Assembly: GCA_964036315.1 (NCBI GenBank) | Contig: OZ038495.1 | Location: 27,835,266 to 27,899,265, forward strand | Reading direction: 5' to 3' | From: Acanthosepion esculentum | Lineage: Eukaryota > Mollusca > Cephalopoda > Sepiida > Sepiidae | Length of the DNA: 64,000 bases | In this document: positions 1 to 11,860 of the stretch, one piece after another | Layout of the letters: every line of letters starts with the position of its first letter | How positions within the stretch are numbered: the first letter of the stretch is position 1 | The notes under the pieces: model-generated | Told to the model about the DNA's origin: nothing | Databases searched by the model: none | Seen by the model: the letters and a program-made list of their open reading frames with translations, nothing else | Translations under genes and position numbers: made by a program

Positions 1-1905
<1,905 letters not shown>

Positions 1906-2104
1906 ATATTTAGGCGGCAATTTTTCGTTGATGCATGTTTCATTAAATAATATAGACAAATTTTGTCTATTTATTTTAAGTAAGTTCCTTTCATATTGTC
2001 TGATAAGCTTAATAACATTATCATTGAAATACGAGAGGAAATCAGCATATTGATACATGTTTTAAGACGGCCAACTGGTTGTATATTTTGTCCTAAATCC
2101 GAAT

Positions 2105-2107
<3 letters not shown>

Positions 2108-2144
<37 letters not shown>
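2108..2144. repeat. (TA)n microsatellite
   Basis: Pure TA tract on the 5' side of the family A element that follows. Confidence 0.95.
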
Positions 2145-2151
<7 letters not shown>

Positions 2152-2498
2152 AATAAAAAATAAATAAATAAAAATAAAATAAATATAAAGGATAAAAACA
2201 AAAATAAAATTAAATAAAAACAAGCAAAATAATGTGATACAAATAAATAAATAGACAAATAAACGACTTCCGGTAAAACACCTGCCAAAAATGACTACCC
2301 ACAATGCACCACTGACCCGTATATATAAATAGCCGAGAAAAATAACAGCACTCGTGGCCCGATGATTGCATCTAGCATGAAACAGACTGTCGCCTCTAAG
2401 TGTTGACTTCTATGTTCACTTTTATATTTACACACGCTCTATCTCTGATATTGAGCACTTTATCCCATAAATATAGCACACTTTAAGACTATATTTCT

Positions 2499-2502
<4 letters not shown>
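2145..2502 (+). mobile_element. Family A ribozyme-bearing repeat, one-armed copy
   Basis: An AT-rich leader of AAATA-type repeats is followed by a conserved block: a CTTCCGG-containing segment (about 2268-2276), a TATATAAATAG box (about 2321), a hammerhead-like region (2349-2402), the shared 3' motif GCTCTA...GAGCAC (2436-2458), and an end in a CTCC/CTTC tail abutting a TA tract at 2503. The same block recurs at 24.2, 25.9, 36.8, 42.7 and 63.7 kb. In this copy the ribozyme core box reads CCGATGA (2359-2365), so the invariant U4 is C; cleavage is unlikely. GAAAC and GTC are present. The element is probably non-autonomous, as no coding capacity is seen. Confidence 0.7.

Positions 2503-2530
<28 letters not shown>
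2503..2530. repeat. (TA)n tail of family A copy
   Basis: TA tract directly abutting the 3' end of the family A element, the arrangement seen in most of its copies. Confidence 0.9.
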
Positions 2531-2535
<5 letters not shown>

Positions 2536-2939
2536 CGCATGTGTGTGTGAGGGACACGCTTGTCAGCATTTTTCTAAATAAGTATATTGCCCTTGAAATC
2601 TATATAATATATGATCATTAAACATGATCTCAATAAGTCGATTATATGTGTTAGTAGGACATATTAAACGTTGCCACAAGACGGTCGACTCGCTTTTATA
2701 TTCCACACTTTTCTTTCTTGCTATAATAAACGCGTCCTAAATTAGTCTAAAATTAAGACATTTTCGGCCTCTCTTTTGAATTCTCACTTGACACGAAATT
2801 AATTTTGCTGTCGGCACCGTTTCCAGTGTCAAAGATCATAAATCCGAATGTATCCATTCAAACAATATCCTGAGCAGATGGTTATGATGGCCGATCAGCC
2901 AAAGAGAACAGTAACAATTTACTCTTTGATCATCCAGTT

Positions 2940-3790
2940 GCGATCTTTCAAAATAAAATCTAACGATAACAATAGGCGATAATATTAACAGTTATATGCT
3001 CAGTAGGTGTAGCAAAGGGAGTGACGATGAAACTGATCGCAACTGAAATTAAAAGAATATAAGTCTTATAAGTAGATGAGACTTGCCTCTCTTTTCCCAT
3101 CGAATATTCAGTATATATTAACCTGGAGAGAAATTGACTAAGGCTGACAGCATCTGGTCCTGTTGCGTTCTTTCTCTTCATTTTAGCCACTAACGATATT
3201 ACTTCAGACTTTTATATTACAGATTCTGCTATATTTTTAAGCATTGTAGTTTTTCTCCTACGTTTTTCATGGAAGAGTTCTCCGAGGTATTTGTTTCGTC
3301 TTTTAAGTTGTTTTTTCTATTCTTATTACGAGCATTCCTCTTTTAGATTTTCTGTATTATGTCAATGAGTATATCTCCTGTCTCATGTCTTTTATAATTT
3401 TATGCATGTATGCTGGCTAACTTCTATATTGCAGAGAATAGATCTCTTCACTCTTCTCGTTGAGCAATACATATTTTACTTGCTTGCGTTTCTTTGTAAT
3501 GTTTTTGCTTCACATTTTATACACTGTACCATTCCTCGGCATTGTTTGTTGTATCTTTTTTAACATCTCGAGAATTTCCTGTCACCGAATTCTTTTCTTC
3601 ATGTATCTCGTTTGTTGGGATGATTTCGTTGGCTGACATCACAAAAGCTTCTCTAAAGGTGTTACATTTTTCATTTTTAATCTGCTGTATTTACTCTTAA
3701 CTAGCAGAATACATTTGTTTGCAAATCGTGTTGTCCTGGAATACGCTGCATCAGTTTGGATGTCTTTAACTTCCATAATTTTGCTCAGTT
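2940..3790 (-). pseudogene. Decayed LINE reverse transcriptase fragment
   Basis: Read on the minus strand, several frames give a typical LINE linker and RT start in the right order. First comes a Lys/Arg-rich linker ending in NEKSEEI-like residues (about 3430-3460), then a 'YLGELFHEKR' segment (about 3250-3290) resembling the pre-RT motif of RTE/CR1-type LINEs. Near 3190 follows 'KMKRKNATGPDAV', matching the KxxNGKAxGPD motif at the start of non-LTR RTs. Frames are broken by many stops and shifts, so the copy is old and dead. The catalytic YADD region is not present. The clade is uncertain. Confidence 0.6.
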
Positions 3791-3966
3791 ATTGAACAGG
3801 AAGTTTTGGCTCCCACAGTCGACAATTAGATAATATTTAACGTGTAGAACTGCATTTCTCAATTGATTATAGACTGTCGGATTGTTAAATTATTTTGTGT
3901 ATTTATGTACTAGTGAGCAAACCCAAATGACTGGACTCACTTTATAGTTCCTGAAAGGAAGATTAA

Positions 3967-4009
3967 CCAATCAGGAGACGTGAAATATTCAATCCGTCGT
4001 GTATAAAAG
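3967..4009 (+). promoter_or_regulatory. CCAAT and TATA-box promoter-like pair
   Basis: A CCAAT motif (3967-3971) lies about 30 bp upstream of TATAAAAG (4002-4009), a spacing compatible with a polymerase II core promoter. No downstream open frame of any length is recognised (a 24-codon frame starts at 4187), so it may belong to an unrecognised retroelement end or be chance. Confidence 0.25.
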
Positions 4010-4185
4010 CGGCCATTTTGATTACTCTCTCCGAATAACCAGTGCCAACCTGTCAGGCAAAAGAACAGAAGAAAGAGCTACGCTTCACTAGTGTCCTCGA
4101 AATATTCACTGCCAACCTCTGGATTCTATACTCAAAGACTACTGTCATCAACTACTCAAAGACTACTACTCAAAGACTACTGTCA

Positions 4186-4440
4186 TCATGAACAACACGG
4201 ATAGCCTATCTGAATATTTTCGTCCTCTACCAAGCCTTTCCATACGCACAGGGGTTTTGATAAGATAACATTTCCAGCAACTTTGTCCACGAGAGGGGTG
4301 CGATTCTCATCATCAAAAAATGGTTGACGATCAAATGCGTAGGAACTTCTTACACGGAGAACTGGCTCAAATAACGCCATGTAGGCAGACACCAAGATAA
4401 CAAATACTGTGCTTGAAACGTTAACTTGCGTAAGAGACAT
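4186..4440 (-). CDS. Unrecognised 84-aa open frame with hydrophobic N-terminus
   Basis: The frame opens with a polar stretch followed by a hydrophobic core (residues about 9-25, [13 protein letters not shown]), which could be a signal peptide or anchor. Then comes a mixed acidic segment with two or three Cys near the end (one at about residue 65, a CC pair at 82-83). Amino-acid composition is more balanced than in the simple-repeat frames nearby. The start codon lies only about 10 bp from a TA tract. No family is recognised and no splice or polyadenylation signal is convincing. It could be an exon of a small secreted protein or chance; I favour chance slightly. Confidence 0.25.
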   Translation of the reverse strand: MSLTQVNVSSTVFVILVSAYMALFEPVLRVRSSYAFDRQPFFDDENRTPLVDKVAGNVILSKPLCVWKGLVEDENIQIGYPCCS

Positions 4441-4446
4441 AAGGAT

Positions 4447-4584
<138 letters not shown>

Positions 4585-4600
4585 GTTGTATGGATATGGC

Positions 4601-4642
4601 TTTGTGACTCTAGGTTTCACGCTTTTCCGATCATCAGACAAA
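4601..4642 (-). ncRNA. Hammerhead ribozyme-like motif, family H copy 1
   Basis: Minus strand: CTGATGA (4637-4631), a 12-nt stem II region (4630-4619), GAAAC (4618-4614), then GTC (4608-4606) followed by ACAAA (4605-4601). The ACAAA pairs perfectly with TTTGT (4642-4638) just upstream of the core, giving a 5-bp stem I. Stem III is minimal (AC with GT). Stem II is weak, with two or three pairs and a T-T closing mismatch. All invariant core bases (CUGANGA, GAAA, UH) are present. A short 3' segment leads into a TA tract. Confidence 0.45.
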
Positions 4643-5440
4643 CTGGTCAAAATCATCACACAAAAATCACTTCATAACCATCTCCTCTACCATTCATACT
4701 GCTTTTTAACACTGCCATTATTTTGTTTATTATCGTCATTATTATTATTACATTATCCGTATCATTAACACCATCATTATCAGGGTTACAACAACTATTA
4801 TCATAACTACAATTATCATTACTACTCCTCTTTATTTACTTTCGTTTCCATCATCATTAAGGCTAAATTTACCGCCAACACATCAATAACAATTATTAAC
4901 ATATTAATAATAATTAATTTCAGTTATTATCACGATCAGTATAATCACAATCGTCAAAAACCCATAAGCAATTAGCGTTGAAAATACAAAGATCATCATC
5001 ATGCCCACAAACAGAACCCAGCTTAACCAAAGAGCCAGACCAACACGACTATATGAGCACGTCTACATGTGTGTATGTGAAAGTGTAATTTTCTCTGATG
5101 GCGAAAGCGGTAGATCTGAAAAGCGTCAAGAACACCCCTACCCCCTCCTTGTTGAAAGGAGCATCGCTACATATATAAAAGCTACGGTCTCGACACCGAA
5201 ATAGAATTACAACTGCGTATGTGTGCCCGAACGCGTGGATATATATCTGCGCTTAGCCTCGGATTGTTTATATGGATGTATTTGCGTGAACCAAATTGCG
5301 TACACCTGTATGTATGTATGTATGTATGTATGTCTAAGTGTATGAGAGTGTCACCCCAAACAGCCAGAGAAGCAGATTCCACCTCCCACCACCAAACATA
5401 GTTAAACAAACATAAATAGATCCAATTTAAAAAAAAAAAA

Positions 5441-5492
5441 CTAGTTTTTTCTGATGATCTCCGAAGCGTGAAACTAAGGGTCATAAACTCAT
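5441..5492 (+). ncRNA. Hammerhead ribozyme-like motif, family H copy 2
   Basis: CTGATGA (5451-5457), GAAAC (5470-5474) and GTC (5480-5482) occur with the same spacing as at 4601-4642. The downstream ATAAAC and upstream GTTTTT pair with one mismatch as stem I. The 3' flank (ATATCCATACAACTGAA) is identical to copy 1 but here is not followed by a TA tract. Stem II is again weak. Confidence 0.35.
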
Positions 5493-5562
5493 ATCCATAC
5501 AACTGAATATGTCAGCTTCATCACTGATATCCAGCGCCTTTCACTAAGTACAGCGCATATAA

Positions 5563-5570
<8 letters not shown>

Positions 5571-5608
<38 letters not shown>
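5571..5608. repeat. (TA)n microsatellite
   Basis: TA tract lying 3' (minus orientation) of the family D element at 5630-5825. Confidence 0.95.
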
Positions 5609-5613
<5 letters not shown>

Positions 5614-5629
5614 TATAAGTGTTTATTTA

Positions 5630-5825
5630 AAAATTATAATATAAATACGTTATAAAATCACTACAAAATTTGCCATTTTGTTTCAACACCTCCGGTGTCT
5701 TATCAAGTGATGATGTTGAATGTAGAATAAAGTGTTTTAAAAGTTTCAAATTAATTAACGATCCAGGAATGACCAATCAAAATACAAGTACACGGGAATT
5801 CAAAAAACTTGACAACGAAGTAAGG
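5630..5825 (-). mobile_element. Family D ribozyme-bearing repeat, copy 1
   Basis: Shares about 190 bp with 11645-11860, including a unique flank (AATACAAGTA...GAATTCAAAAAACTT). In minus orientation the repeat contains a hammerhead-like fold (5711-5657) and then reaches a TA tract about 45 bp further on. No coding capacity. A related copy with a canonical ribozyme core is at 16938. Confidence 0.65.
5657..5711 (-). ncRNA. Hammerhead-like fold with U3-A8 core, family D copy 1
   Basis: Minus strand: stem I ATCAC (5711-5707) pairs with GTGAT (5661-5657). The core box is TTGATAA (5706-5700) instead of CTGANGA. Stem II is GACACC/GGTGTT with a GGA loop, and GAAAC follows. Stem III ACAAAAT/ATTTTGT (7 bp) precedes the GTA cleavage triplet. 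Positions 3 and 8, which pair in the hammerhead core, are U and A here rather than C and G. The topology is complete; activity is uncertain. Confidence 0.5.
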
Positions 5826-6078
5826 TTATAATGGCTATTAAAAGCTTTAAAGTTGGGGTTTTACTAAAATATAATTTATTCTAACCAATAAGTATTAAAT
5901 TATATGATAAAATTTGATATTAAAATTAAAGGTAAAAAATTACCAATTTTAAAATCTAAATTTAATCTCTATTAAGTTTAAAATTATAAAACTACTGATG
6001 AGAAAAGTAAAATACATATGTTATTCAATTTATTTTTTCATTGAAATTACGTTAGAACAGACGCTTCAATCCTAGACT

Positions 6079-6079
<1 letters not shown>

Positions 6080-6160
<81 letters not shown>
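6080..6160. repeat. (TA)n followed by (GA)n
   Basis: TA tract about 50 bp long running directly into GA repeats. Confidence 0.95.
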
Positions 6161-6162
<2 letters not shown>

Positions 6163-6269
6163 TGTGTAGATATAGTTTACGGAATTTTTCCGTTTAATAA
6201 TCTATTTTTCTGTTTTTTCTTACTTCGCAAGTTTCTGTCTATATTTCTGAGATGAGATATTATGTACAC

Positions 6270-6730
6270 TATTTACATTGTTCGGACTATCATCCTCATC
6301 TTTGTTACCATATATATCACAATGTTTCGGCCTTTGTATGCTCCAGCCTTCTTCAGGTGGTTGGAATGTCGAACTGAACCCTTTATTTCCCGCGCTGGGG
6401 CAGACTTCTAGTTGCACGCGCCATGTCTAATGGATGTCAGTTATCAATTATCTCCTGTTAATTCCCCTATCCAAGTTCTCCACCGCCTTAGCCAGCTATT
6501 GAACTCACACTCTTTGGGTCCTGTCACTGGACCTAACTAACGCCTTTATCCACTGTGCTATGTGTCCTTGATGATAGGACCCAAAGAGTGTGAGTTTAAT
6601 ACTTGGCTAAGGCGGTGAAGAACTTGGAGAGGGGAATTAACAGGAGATAACTATTAACTGACATCCATTAGACATGGCACGTGGAACTAGAACAGTCTCC
6701 ACAAGCTAGCGAAATAAAGGGTTCAGTTTG
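6270..6730. mobile_element. Family C tRNA-derived SINE, inverted pair
   Basis: Two copies face each other as a fold-back (arms 6370-6522 and 6576-6729). The minus-strand copy has a tRNA-like promoter: A-box-like TAGCACAGTGGATAAAGGC (6560-6542) and B-box-like GAGTTCAAT (6507-6499). A body follows, ending in a CCACCTGAAGAAGGCT segment and a GAAAC box near 6320-6360. A further copy lies at 28020-28325. This fits a tRNA-derived SINE; the CTGAAGA/GAAAC pair resembles the hammerhead motif but lacks a permissible cleavage triplet. Confidence 0.7.
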
Positions 6731-6756
6731 ATTTTGTCGCAAGTTTTTTTTTTTAA

Positions 6757-7333
6757 TATTTGGGTCTAAGTTGTTGAAAAATACCCAAGCTCTTGGTGTT
6801 TTGTCGAGCGCTTTCGGTTGTCGTCAACCGTCATCATGGCTGTATGTTTCGGTTTTTATGTTCGGACACACAACCACGACTATCTTATGTCTTCTGACAT
6901 ACCATTTTAATGAGACCAGCGCCATAAAAAAATCACCTTTTAACAACACACTGTACCACTAGTAACAGCTTCAAATCCTCCGAAATAAGAAAAATCCTAT
7001 TCAACAATACCAAAATCCTCTACAAAAAAAAAAAAAAAAAACAAAAAAAACGCTTACAAATTCTTGAAGCCATCATAATTAAAAACCTAAAGCCCAAAAT
7101 AAATAACATAGCATTTAATACATCTTAAAAATATTTAATAACTAATCCGCCAAACAAAAATACCACCCCCCTCGTAGTTGCTAATGAACTAATCCAACAA
7201 CACTGCCTAACTACCAAAAATATCACCTATAAAATAAAATAATAAACAACCAACTTGACGGTTGACGACAACCGAAAGCGCTCGACAAAAAGCAAGAACT
7301 AGGTTTTTTTTATCGACAACTTAACCCCAAATA
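6757..7333. mobile_element. 577-bp MITE with about 76-bp terminal inverted repeats
   Basis: Left end 6757-6832 and right end 7333-7257 are inverted copies, with outer TATTTGGG and inner GTCGAGCGCTTTCGGTTGTC. The interior is A-rich without coding potential. Both termini begin with TA, compatible with Tc1/mariner-type integration, but the duplication cannot be separated from the end sequence. Confidence 0.7.
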
Positions 7334-7335
7334 TA

Positions 7336-8670
7336 AAGAAAAACACTTGCCAGGTAGTGCCGTAGTCTTTAACAACGCATGTCTCAATAATTACATGCTA
7401 TATATATATATATATATATATATATGGAGAGAGAGATAGAAAGAAAAAGAGAGAATTATTGATGCTAACGCAGTACAGAGAGATGCGCAAAATCTCTCAG
7501 AACGACCAAGAAATAATTTTCATAAATCGGAAATAGATCTTTTGAGCATCGCTCGTATATGTGCGGAGATATATGAGTATGTTAACGTTTATATACTTAT
7601 GTTCGTGTGTGCCCGTGCCCGTGCCCGTGCCTTTGATTATGTCTGTTTACTAAATTATATCAAACCTAACGCAGAATCGCTTCTTTGTACCAAAACTCAG
7701 TTTCTACACAACGGTAATTCGTTAATCGTTTTCTTTACGATACTTTGTTCGTCTTTCCACATGTATTTCATGGATACCACAGGTTTTAGTTTTCATTTCC
7801 TCACGCCTTTTTTGTCAACACGGGCAATAATACTTACGTGTAAGGTTCTTCCTTATCCTGCGGGATTATAATTCAATTATTTTAAAAATTGTATATTTTA
7901 TTGAAGCTCATGAGACTTGCTAATACAAACGCGTTCCACATTACATAGCAATTTATATGAACGTAAAAAAAAACTGCTTGATTTTACTTACTATTTTCCA
8001 GTTTGTTCGGTTCATTATTTTTCACTCTGCTTTTTTGTTCTTGGTAAAGTCTAAATCTTTGACATGCAGAGTAGTTACAGGAATTCAAATATTCAATTAC
8101 AGTCGTTTAATATTTTTTCCGATTTGACTCTTTTCTAGAATTCGAGTCAGATGTATTTCTAATTAAAATTATTTTTAGAAGAATTACATGACATCAGATT
8201 TTATCAATGTTTTGGTTTTATTAATGTTTATTTTGTCAAATAGATTTTTTTGTTTATTTTCAATGTCTTTCTTTCATAGTCTCCATGTCATTTATTTATC
8301 TCTTTCGTTGTATTCTCTATTCGATTTTCTGCCGTTCTCTTTCTTAAATGCTAAGTAAATTCTCATTTCTTCCGACCCAAAGACAGTACTTCCTGCTTAA
8401 TTAGTATTTTCATGTCCCAGTGGAATATAATTTTTTGTTTGATAGCCGACACGATGTTTCATTTTCACGTGCTTTATGTATTCATGATGTTTTAAGCCGT
8501 CAAAATCATATCTGTCTTTATGTGATCATTGCATTATTAGTTTCCTTGTAGAAACTTCTGGGACTTCTAAAACTATTTTCTTGCTTCTTGTTCCTTCATT
8601 AAACAAACAGAAATAGGATATTAGAACGATATGTGTTTCTTTCTTCTTTGATCTTAACGACGATAATGCA
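7336..8670. other. Non-repetitive AT-rich stretch
   Basis: Contains a short TA/GA tract at 7401-7432 and a GTGCCC triplication near 7612-7630. Otherwise T-rich plus-strand sequence with no recognisable frame. Confidence 0.5.
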
Positions 8671-8674
8671 AAAC

Positions 8675-8867
8675 AGTAGATAGATAGATAGATTCAAAGA
8701 GATAGATAGATAGATAGATAGATAGAGCGAGAGAGAGAGATTCAAGCGGATAGATAGATAGATTCAAGGAGATAGATAGATAGAAAGATAGATAAAGCGA
8801 GAGAGAGAGAGATTCAAGGGGATAGATAGATAGATTCAAGGAGATAGATAGATAGACAGATTCAAGG

Positions 8868-8903
<36 letters not shown>

Positions 8904-9250
8904 TCAAGGAGATAGATAGATAGATTCAAGGAAATAGATAGATAGATAGATAAAGCGAGAGAGAGAGAGATTCAAGGGGATAGATAGATAGATTCAAGGA
9001 GATAGATAGATAGATAGATAAAGCGAGAGAGAGAGATTTAAGGGGATAGATAGATAGATTCAAGGAGATAGATAGATAGATAAATAGACAGATTCAAGGA
9101 GATAGATAGATAGATTCAAGGAGATAGATAGATTCAAGGAAATAGATAGATAGATAGATAGATAGATTCAAGTTTATAGATAGATTCAAGTTTATAGATA
9201 GATTCAAGGAGATAGATAGAGTCAAGGATATAGAGAAAGAGAGAGGGAGA
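8675..9250. repeat. GATA / TTCAAGGA minisatellite
   Basis: Irregular array of GATA blocks separated by TTCAAGGA or TTCAAGGGGATA spacers and GAGA runs, more than 30 blocks. The minus strand reads as Leu/Ser/Tyr-rich nonsense protein. The array abuts the left end of a Tc1-like element. Confidence 0.95.
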
Positions 9251-9617
9251 GAGAGTCCTGTGCAAAAGTAAATGCACTCCTAAGATAATATTTAAAATGA
9301 TTTTTCTCTTTTTTTCCAGATAATCAACAACTCTTAATTAAACCATATGTTCATTAAGAAAACCCTTTATTAAATCAATTACAACCACTTTCAAAGATTT
9401 TTATGAAACTGAAATAAAAACATTAATTAAAAATTAAGATATGCAAAAGTAAATGAACCCTTACAGTTACACTTTGTATTTTTGTTTTACGTGGTTGCTA
9501 GTGCAAATAATCAAAATGATGTCTCCATTTTTTGGTAAGCTGTTTATACTGCAAACAATGTAACTCATTAAATATGTCAAAAGGTGCAGTTAAAGACTAA
9601 ATTAAATTATACATACA

Positions 9618-9620
<3 letters not shown>

Positions 9621-9682
<62 letters not shown>

Positions 9683-9684
9683 GC
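9621..9684. repeat. (TA)n microsatellite inside the Tc1-like element
   Basis: TA tract in the 5' untranslated part of the transposon. Confidence 0.95.
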
Positions 9685-9767
9685 AAAGATCAAAAGAAGT
9701 TCCTGAACTTTAAAAAATTGCATATAATGATGGAGAAAGCTACAAAAAGCTATCAAAACGATTTCGA

Positions 9768-10930
9768 GTGCACTTCTCCACCTTGCAACAAATCATTTAT
9801 AAATGGAAGGCCATTAGCATGACCGTGTCAAAATCAAGAAGTGACCGTCCTCGAAAAATACCACCAAGAGCAAGTAAACATCAAATTATGCAAGCCCAGG
9901 CAAATTCTATCGTGACCTTTGAGGTTCTCCAATGCTCACTGGCCAATGTCGGAATCAATGTGCATATATCGACAAAATCTGAATAATGCCGATCTTCATG
10001 GCAGAATGTCTAGAAAAAGCCACTGCTTATGAAATATCACAAACATGTTTGCTTCAACTATGCCAAAATACATATTAATAAGCTAGAAACATTCTGGCAA
10101 AAGGTTTTATGGTCAGATGAGACCAAACTAGAGCTTTTGGGGAGGAACAATAGGTGGTATATCTGGCGAGCTTCTAATATGGCTTTTGAAGAGAAGATAC
10201 CAACCATTAAACATGACAGCAAGAGAAGTATGATTGGGTGAAGGGTACTTTGCTGCAGCTGGAACAGGCCAAATAGTACGCATTGACGACACAAAGGACT
10301 CTGCAAGATACCAAGCAATTTTGAATGAAAGTTTCTTGTCCTCAGTTCAAAAGTTGAGTTTAGGTCAACAGAACAATAATCTGAAGTATCAAAGTGTTGT
10401 GGTAGGATCCACCTAATCTGCATAGCGGAGTACCGACGATATAAATATGGTTGGTACCGGAAGACAGGGAGGCTAATCACGAGATCCAACTAGAGACTCT
10501 GCCCGACTGCGACTTAGTCAACACATTCTCCAGGAACGGTCTTCCCAGAATATCCAAAAGACTATATGTAAATATTGTGTACACTTTCTTGTTATAATAC
10601 ATTCTTGTTCTAAGTACATTTTGTGTTGCATTATTATTCCATGCATTAGTCGAGATTCAACAATGAGTCAAGACTCAACACAAAGCAAATTCACAAAAGA
10701 ATGAGTTCGCAAAAAGGAATTTCAAGTCTTGGAAAAGTGCCTGTTTAAGTCCTGATCTAAACCCAACTAAAAATCTGTGATGCAAGTAAAAGAAGAGATT
10801 GCATGCAAGAACTGTGAGACTTTTGCCAAGAAGAAAAGTTAAAAATCGGCATTCACTACTGCGGCAAACTTCTTTAAGATTACAGAAAAAGGATGCTTGA
10901 TATTGTAACCTAAAAAAGAGGAGTCACGAA
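9768..10930 (+). pseudogene. Tc1-like transposase, frameshifted and interrupted
   Basis: N-terminal helix-turn-helix region from about 9768 ('SRSDRPRKI' resembles the GRP-like linker). The catalytic core starts at 'KVLWSDET' (first Asp codon 10116-10118), followed by a 'YIWRASN' segment and, in another frame, 'AAAGTGQIVRID'. A solo LTR (10395-10680) cuts the frame before the expected second Asp. The final 'SPDLNPT' motif appears after it at 10748-10768. At least three frame changes plus the insertion make it inactive. Tc1-family transposases cut and paste the element at TA sites using a DDE triad. Confidence 0.85.
10395..10680 (+). mobile_element. Solo LTR inserted in the Tc1-like element
   Basis: A 286-bp block begins TGTTGTGG and ends CTCAACA, with perfect 5-bp direct repeats CAAAG on each side (10390-10394 and 10681-10685). 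It splits a transposase reading frame exactly there. A TATAAATA box occurs near 10440. TG...CA ends with a 5-bp duplication fit a retroviral-type LTR left by recombination. It is unrelated to the Gypsy LTR at 45.1, 53.9 and 58.0 kb. Confidence 0.85.
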
Positions 10931-11150
10931 ATATTAAATGTAAGGCTTCACTTACTTTTGCATATCTTGATTTTTAATTAATATTTTTTATTCCAGCTTG
11001 ATGAAAAAAATTGTATGCGGTTCTAATTCATTTGATAAATGCTTTCTTAATGACTATGTAGTTTAATTATGATTTGTTGACAATCTGGAAAAAAGTTACT
11101 TTTTTAAATATTATGTTAGGGGTTCGCTTATTGTGCACAGCACTGTACAT

Positions 11151-11495
11151 AGACTGGGAGGTGGAGAGAGAGAGAGAGACTGAGAGGTGGAGAGAGAGAC
11201 TGAGTGGTGGAGAGAGAGACAGTGGTGGAGAAAGAGACAGAGGTAGAGAGAGAGACTGAAAGGTAGAGAGAGAGACTGAAAGGTAGAGAGACAGACAGTG
11301 GTGGAGAAAGAGACAGAGGTGGAGAGAGACTGAAAGGTAGAGACAGAGAAATTTGGAGAGAGAAAGTGAAAGTTGGTGAAAGAGAGGTGAAGAGAAATTG
11401 AGAGGTGGAGAGAGAGAGAGACAGTGGTGAAGAGAGAGAGAGGCTGAGATGTGGAGAGAGAGACGAAATGGAGAGACAGAGAGAGACTGAAACGT

Positions 11496-11496
<1 letters not shown>
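11151..11496. repeat. GA-rich minisatellite
   Basis: Purine-rich array of GAGAGA with GGTGGAGAGAGAGACTGA-like units. Long Ser/Leu frames on the minus strand are products of the array. Confidence 0.95.

Positions 11497-11497
<1 letters not shown>

Positions 11498-11539
<42 letters not shown>
11498..11539. repeat. (TA)n microsatellite
   Basis: TA tract on the 3' side (minus orientation) of family D copy 2. Confidence 0.95.
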
Positions 11540-11541
<2 letters not shown>

Positions 11542-11599
11542 AAGTATAGGATTGGTGTATACGGAATAAATTCGAATAACCAAAAAATACTATTCTTAA

Positions 11600-11860
11600 A
11601 AGAGAACTCAATACAGAGTAGAGCAAATATAATTATTCATTCGAAAATTATAACATAAATATGTCATAAAATCACTACAAAAATACCCATTTTGTTTCAA
11701 CACTTCTGGTGTCTTATCAAGTGATGGTGTTGAATGTAGAATAAAGGGTTATAAAGAATCAAGTCAATCAAACACACCTCTATAGGGGAAACGCTGTTAC
11801 ATAAGCTGGAATAACCAATCATTCAAAATACAAGTATATGAGAATTCAAAAAACTTCCCC
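11600..11860 (-). mobile_element. Family D ribozyme-bearing repeat, copy 2
   Basis: Homologous to 5630-5825 along its length. After the ribozyme-like fold (11725-11671) it carries the GCTCTAC...TATTGAG motif (11624-11607) that families A and E also have. A TA tract lies about 60 bp further on in the same orientation. Confidence 0.65.
11671..11725 (-). ncRNA. Hammerhead-like fold with U3-A8 core, family D copy 2
   Basis: Minus strand: ATCAC (11725-11721) pairs with GTGAT (11675-11671). The core box is TTGATAA (11720-11714); stem II is GACAC/GTGTT, then GAAAC. Stem III ACAAAA/TTTTGT ends in the GTA triplet. Loop bases differ from copy 1 while the stems stay paired. Confidence 0.5.

Larger units (their letters stand above)
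9253..11144 (+). mobile_element. Tc1-like DNA transposon with IR/DR ends, dead
   Basis: Inverted ends of roughly 210 bp. Each end has two copies of a GCAAAAGTAAATG-like transposase-binding repeat: outer 9261-9280 and inner 9442-9460 on the left, inner 10944-10962 and degenerate outer 11117-11140 on the right. This is the IR/DR plan known from Sleeping Beauty-type elements. The right terminus CAGTGCTGTGCA (reverse complement) is followed by TA (11145-11146); the left TA has been lost against the minisatellite. A 286-bp solo LTR interrupts the interior. A TA tract (9621-9684) lies in the 5' region. Confidence 0.85.

Noticed and set aside
6270..6365. CTGAAGA...GAAAC in the family C SINE as a hammerhead
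   Set aside because: After GAAAC the expected UH triplet is GTG, which is not cleavable, and no stem I arms pair. Kept as SINE only.
11067..11626. Ser/Leu-rich minus-strand frames of 150-170 codons
   Set aside because: Products of the GA-rich minisatellite; three overlapping frames have the same bias.
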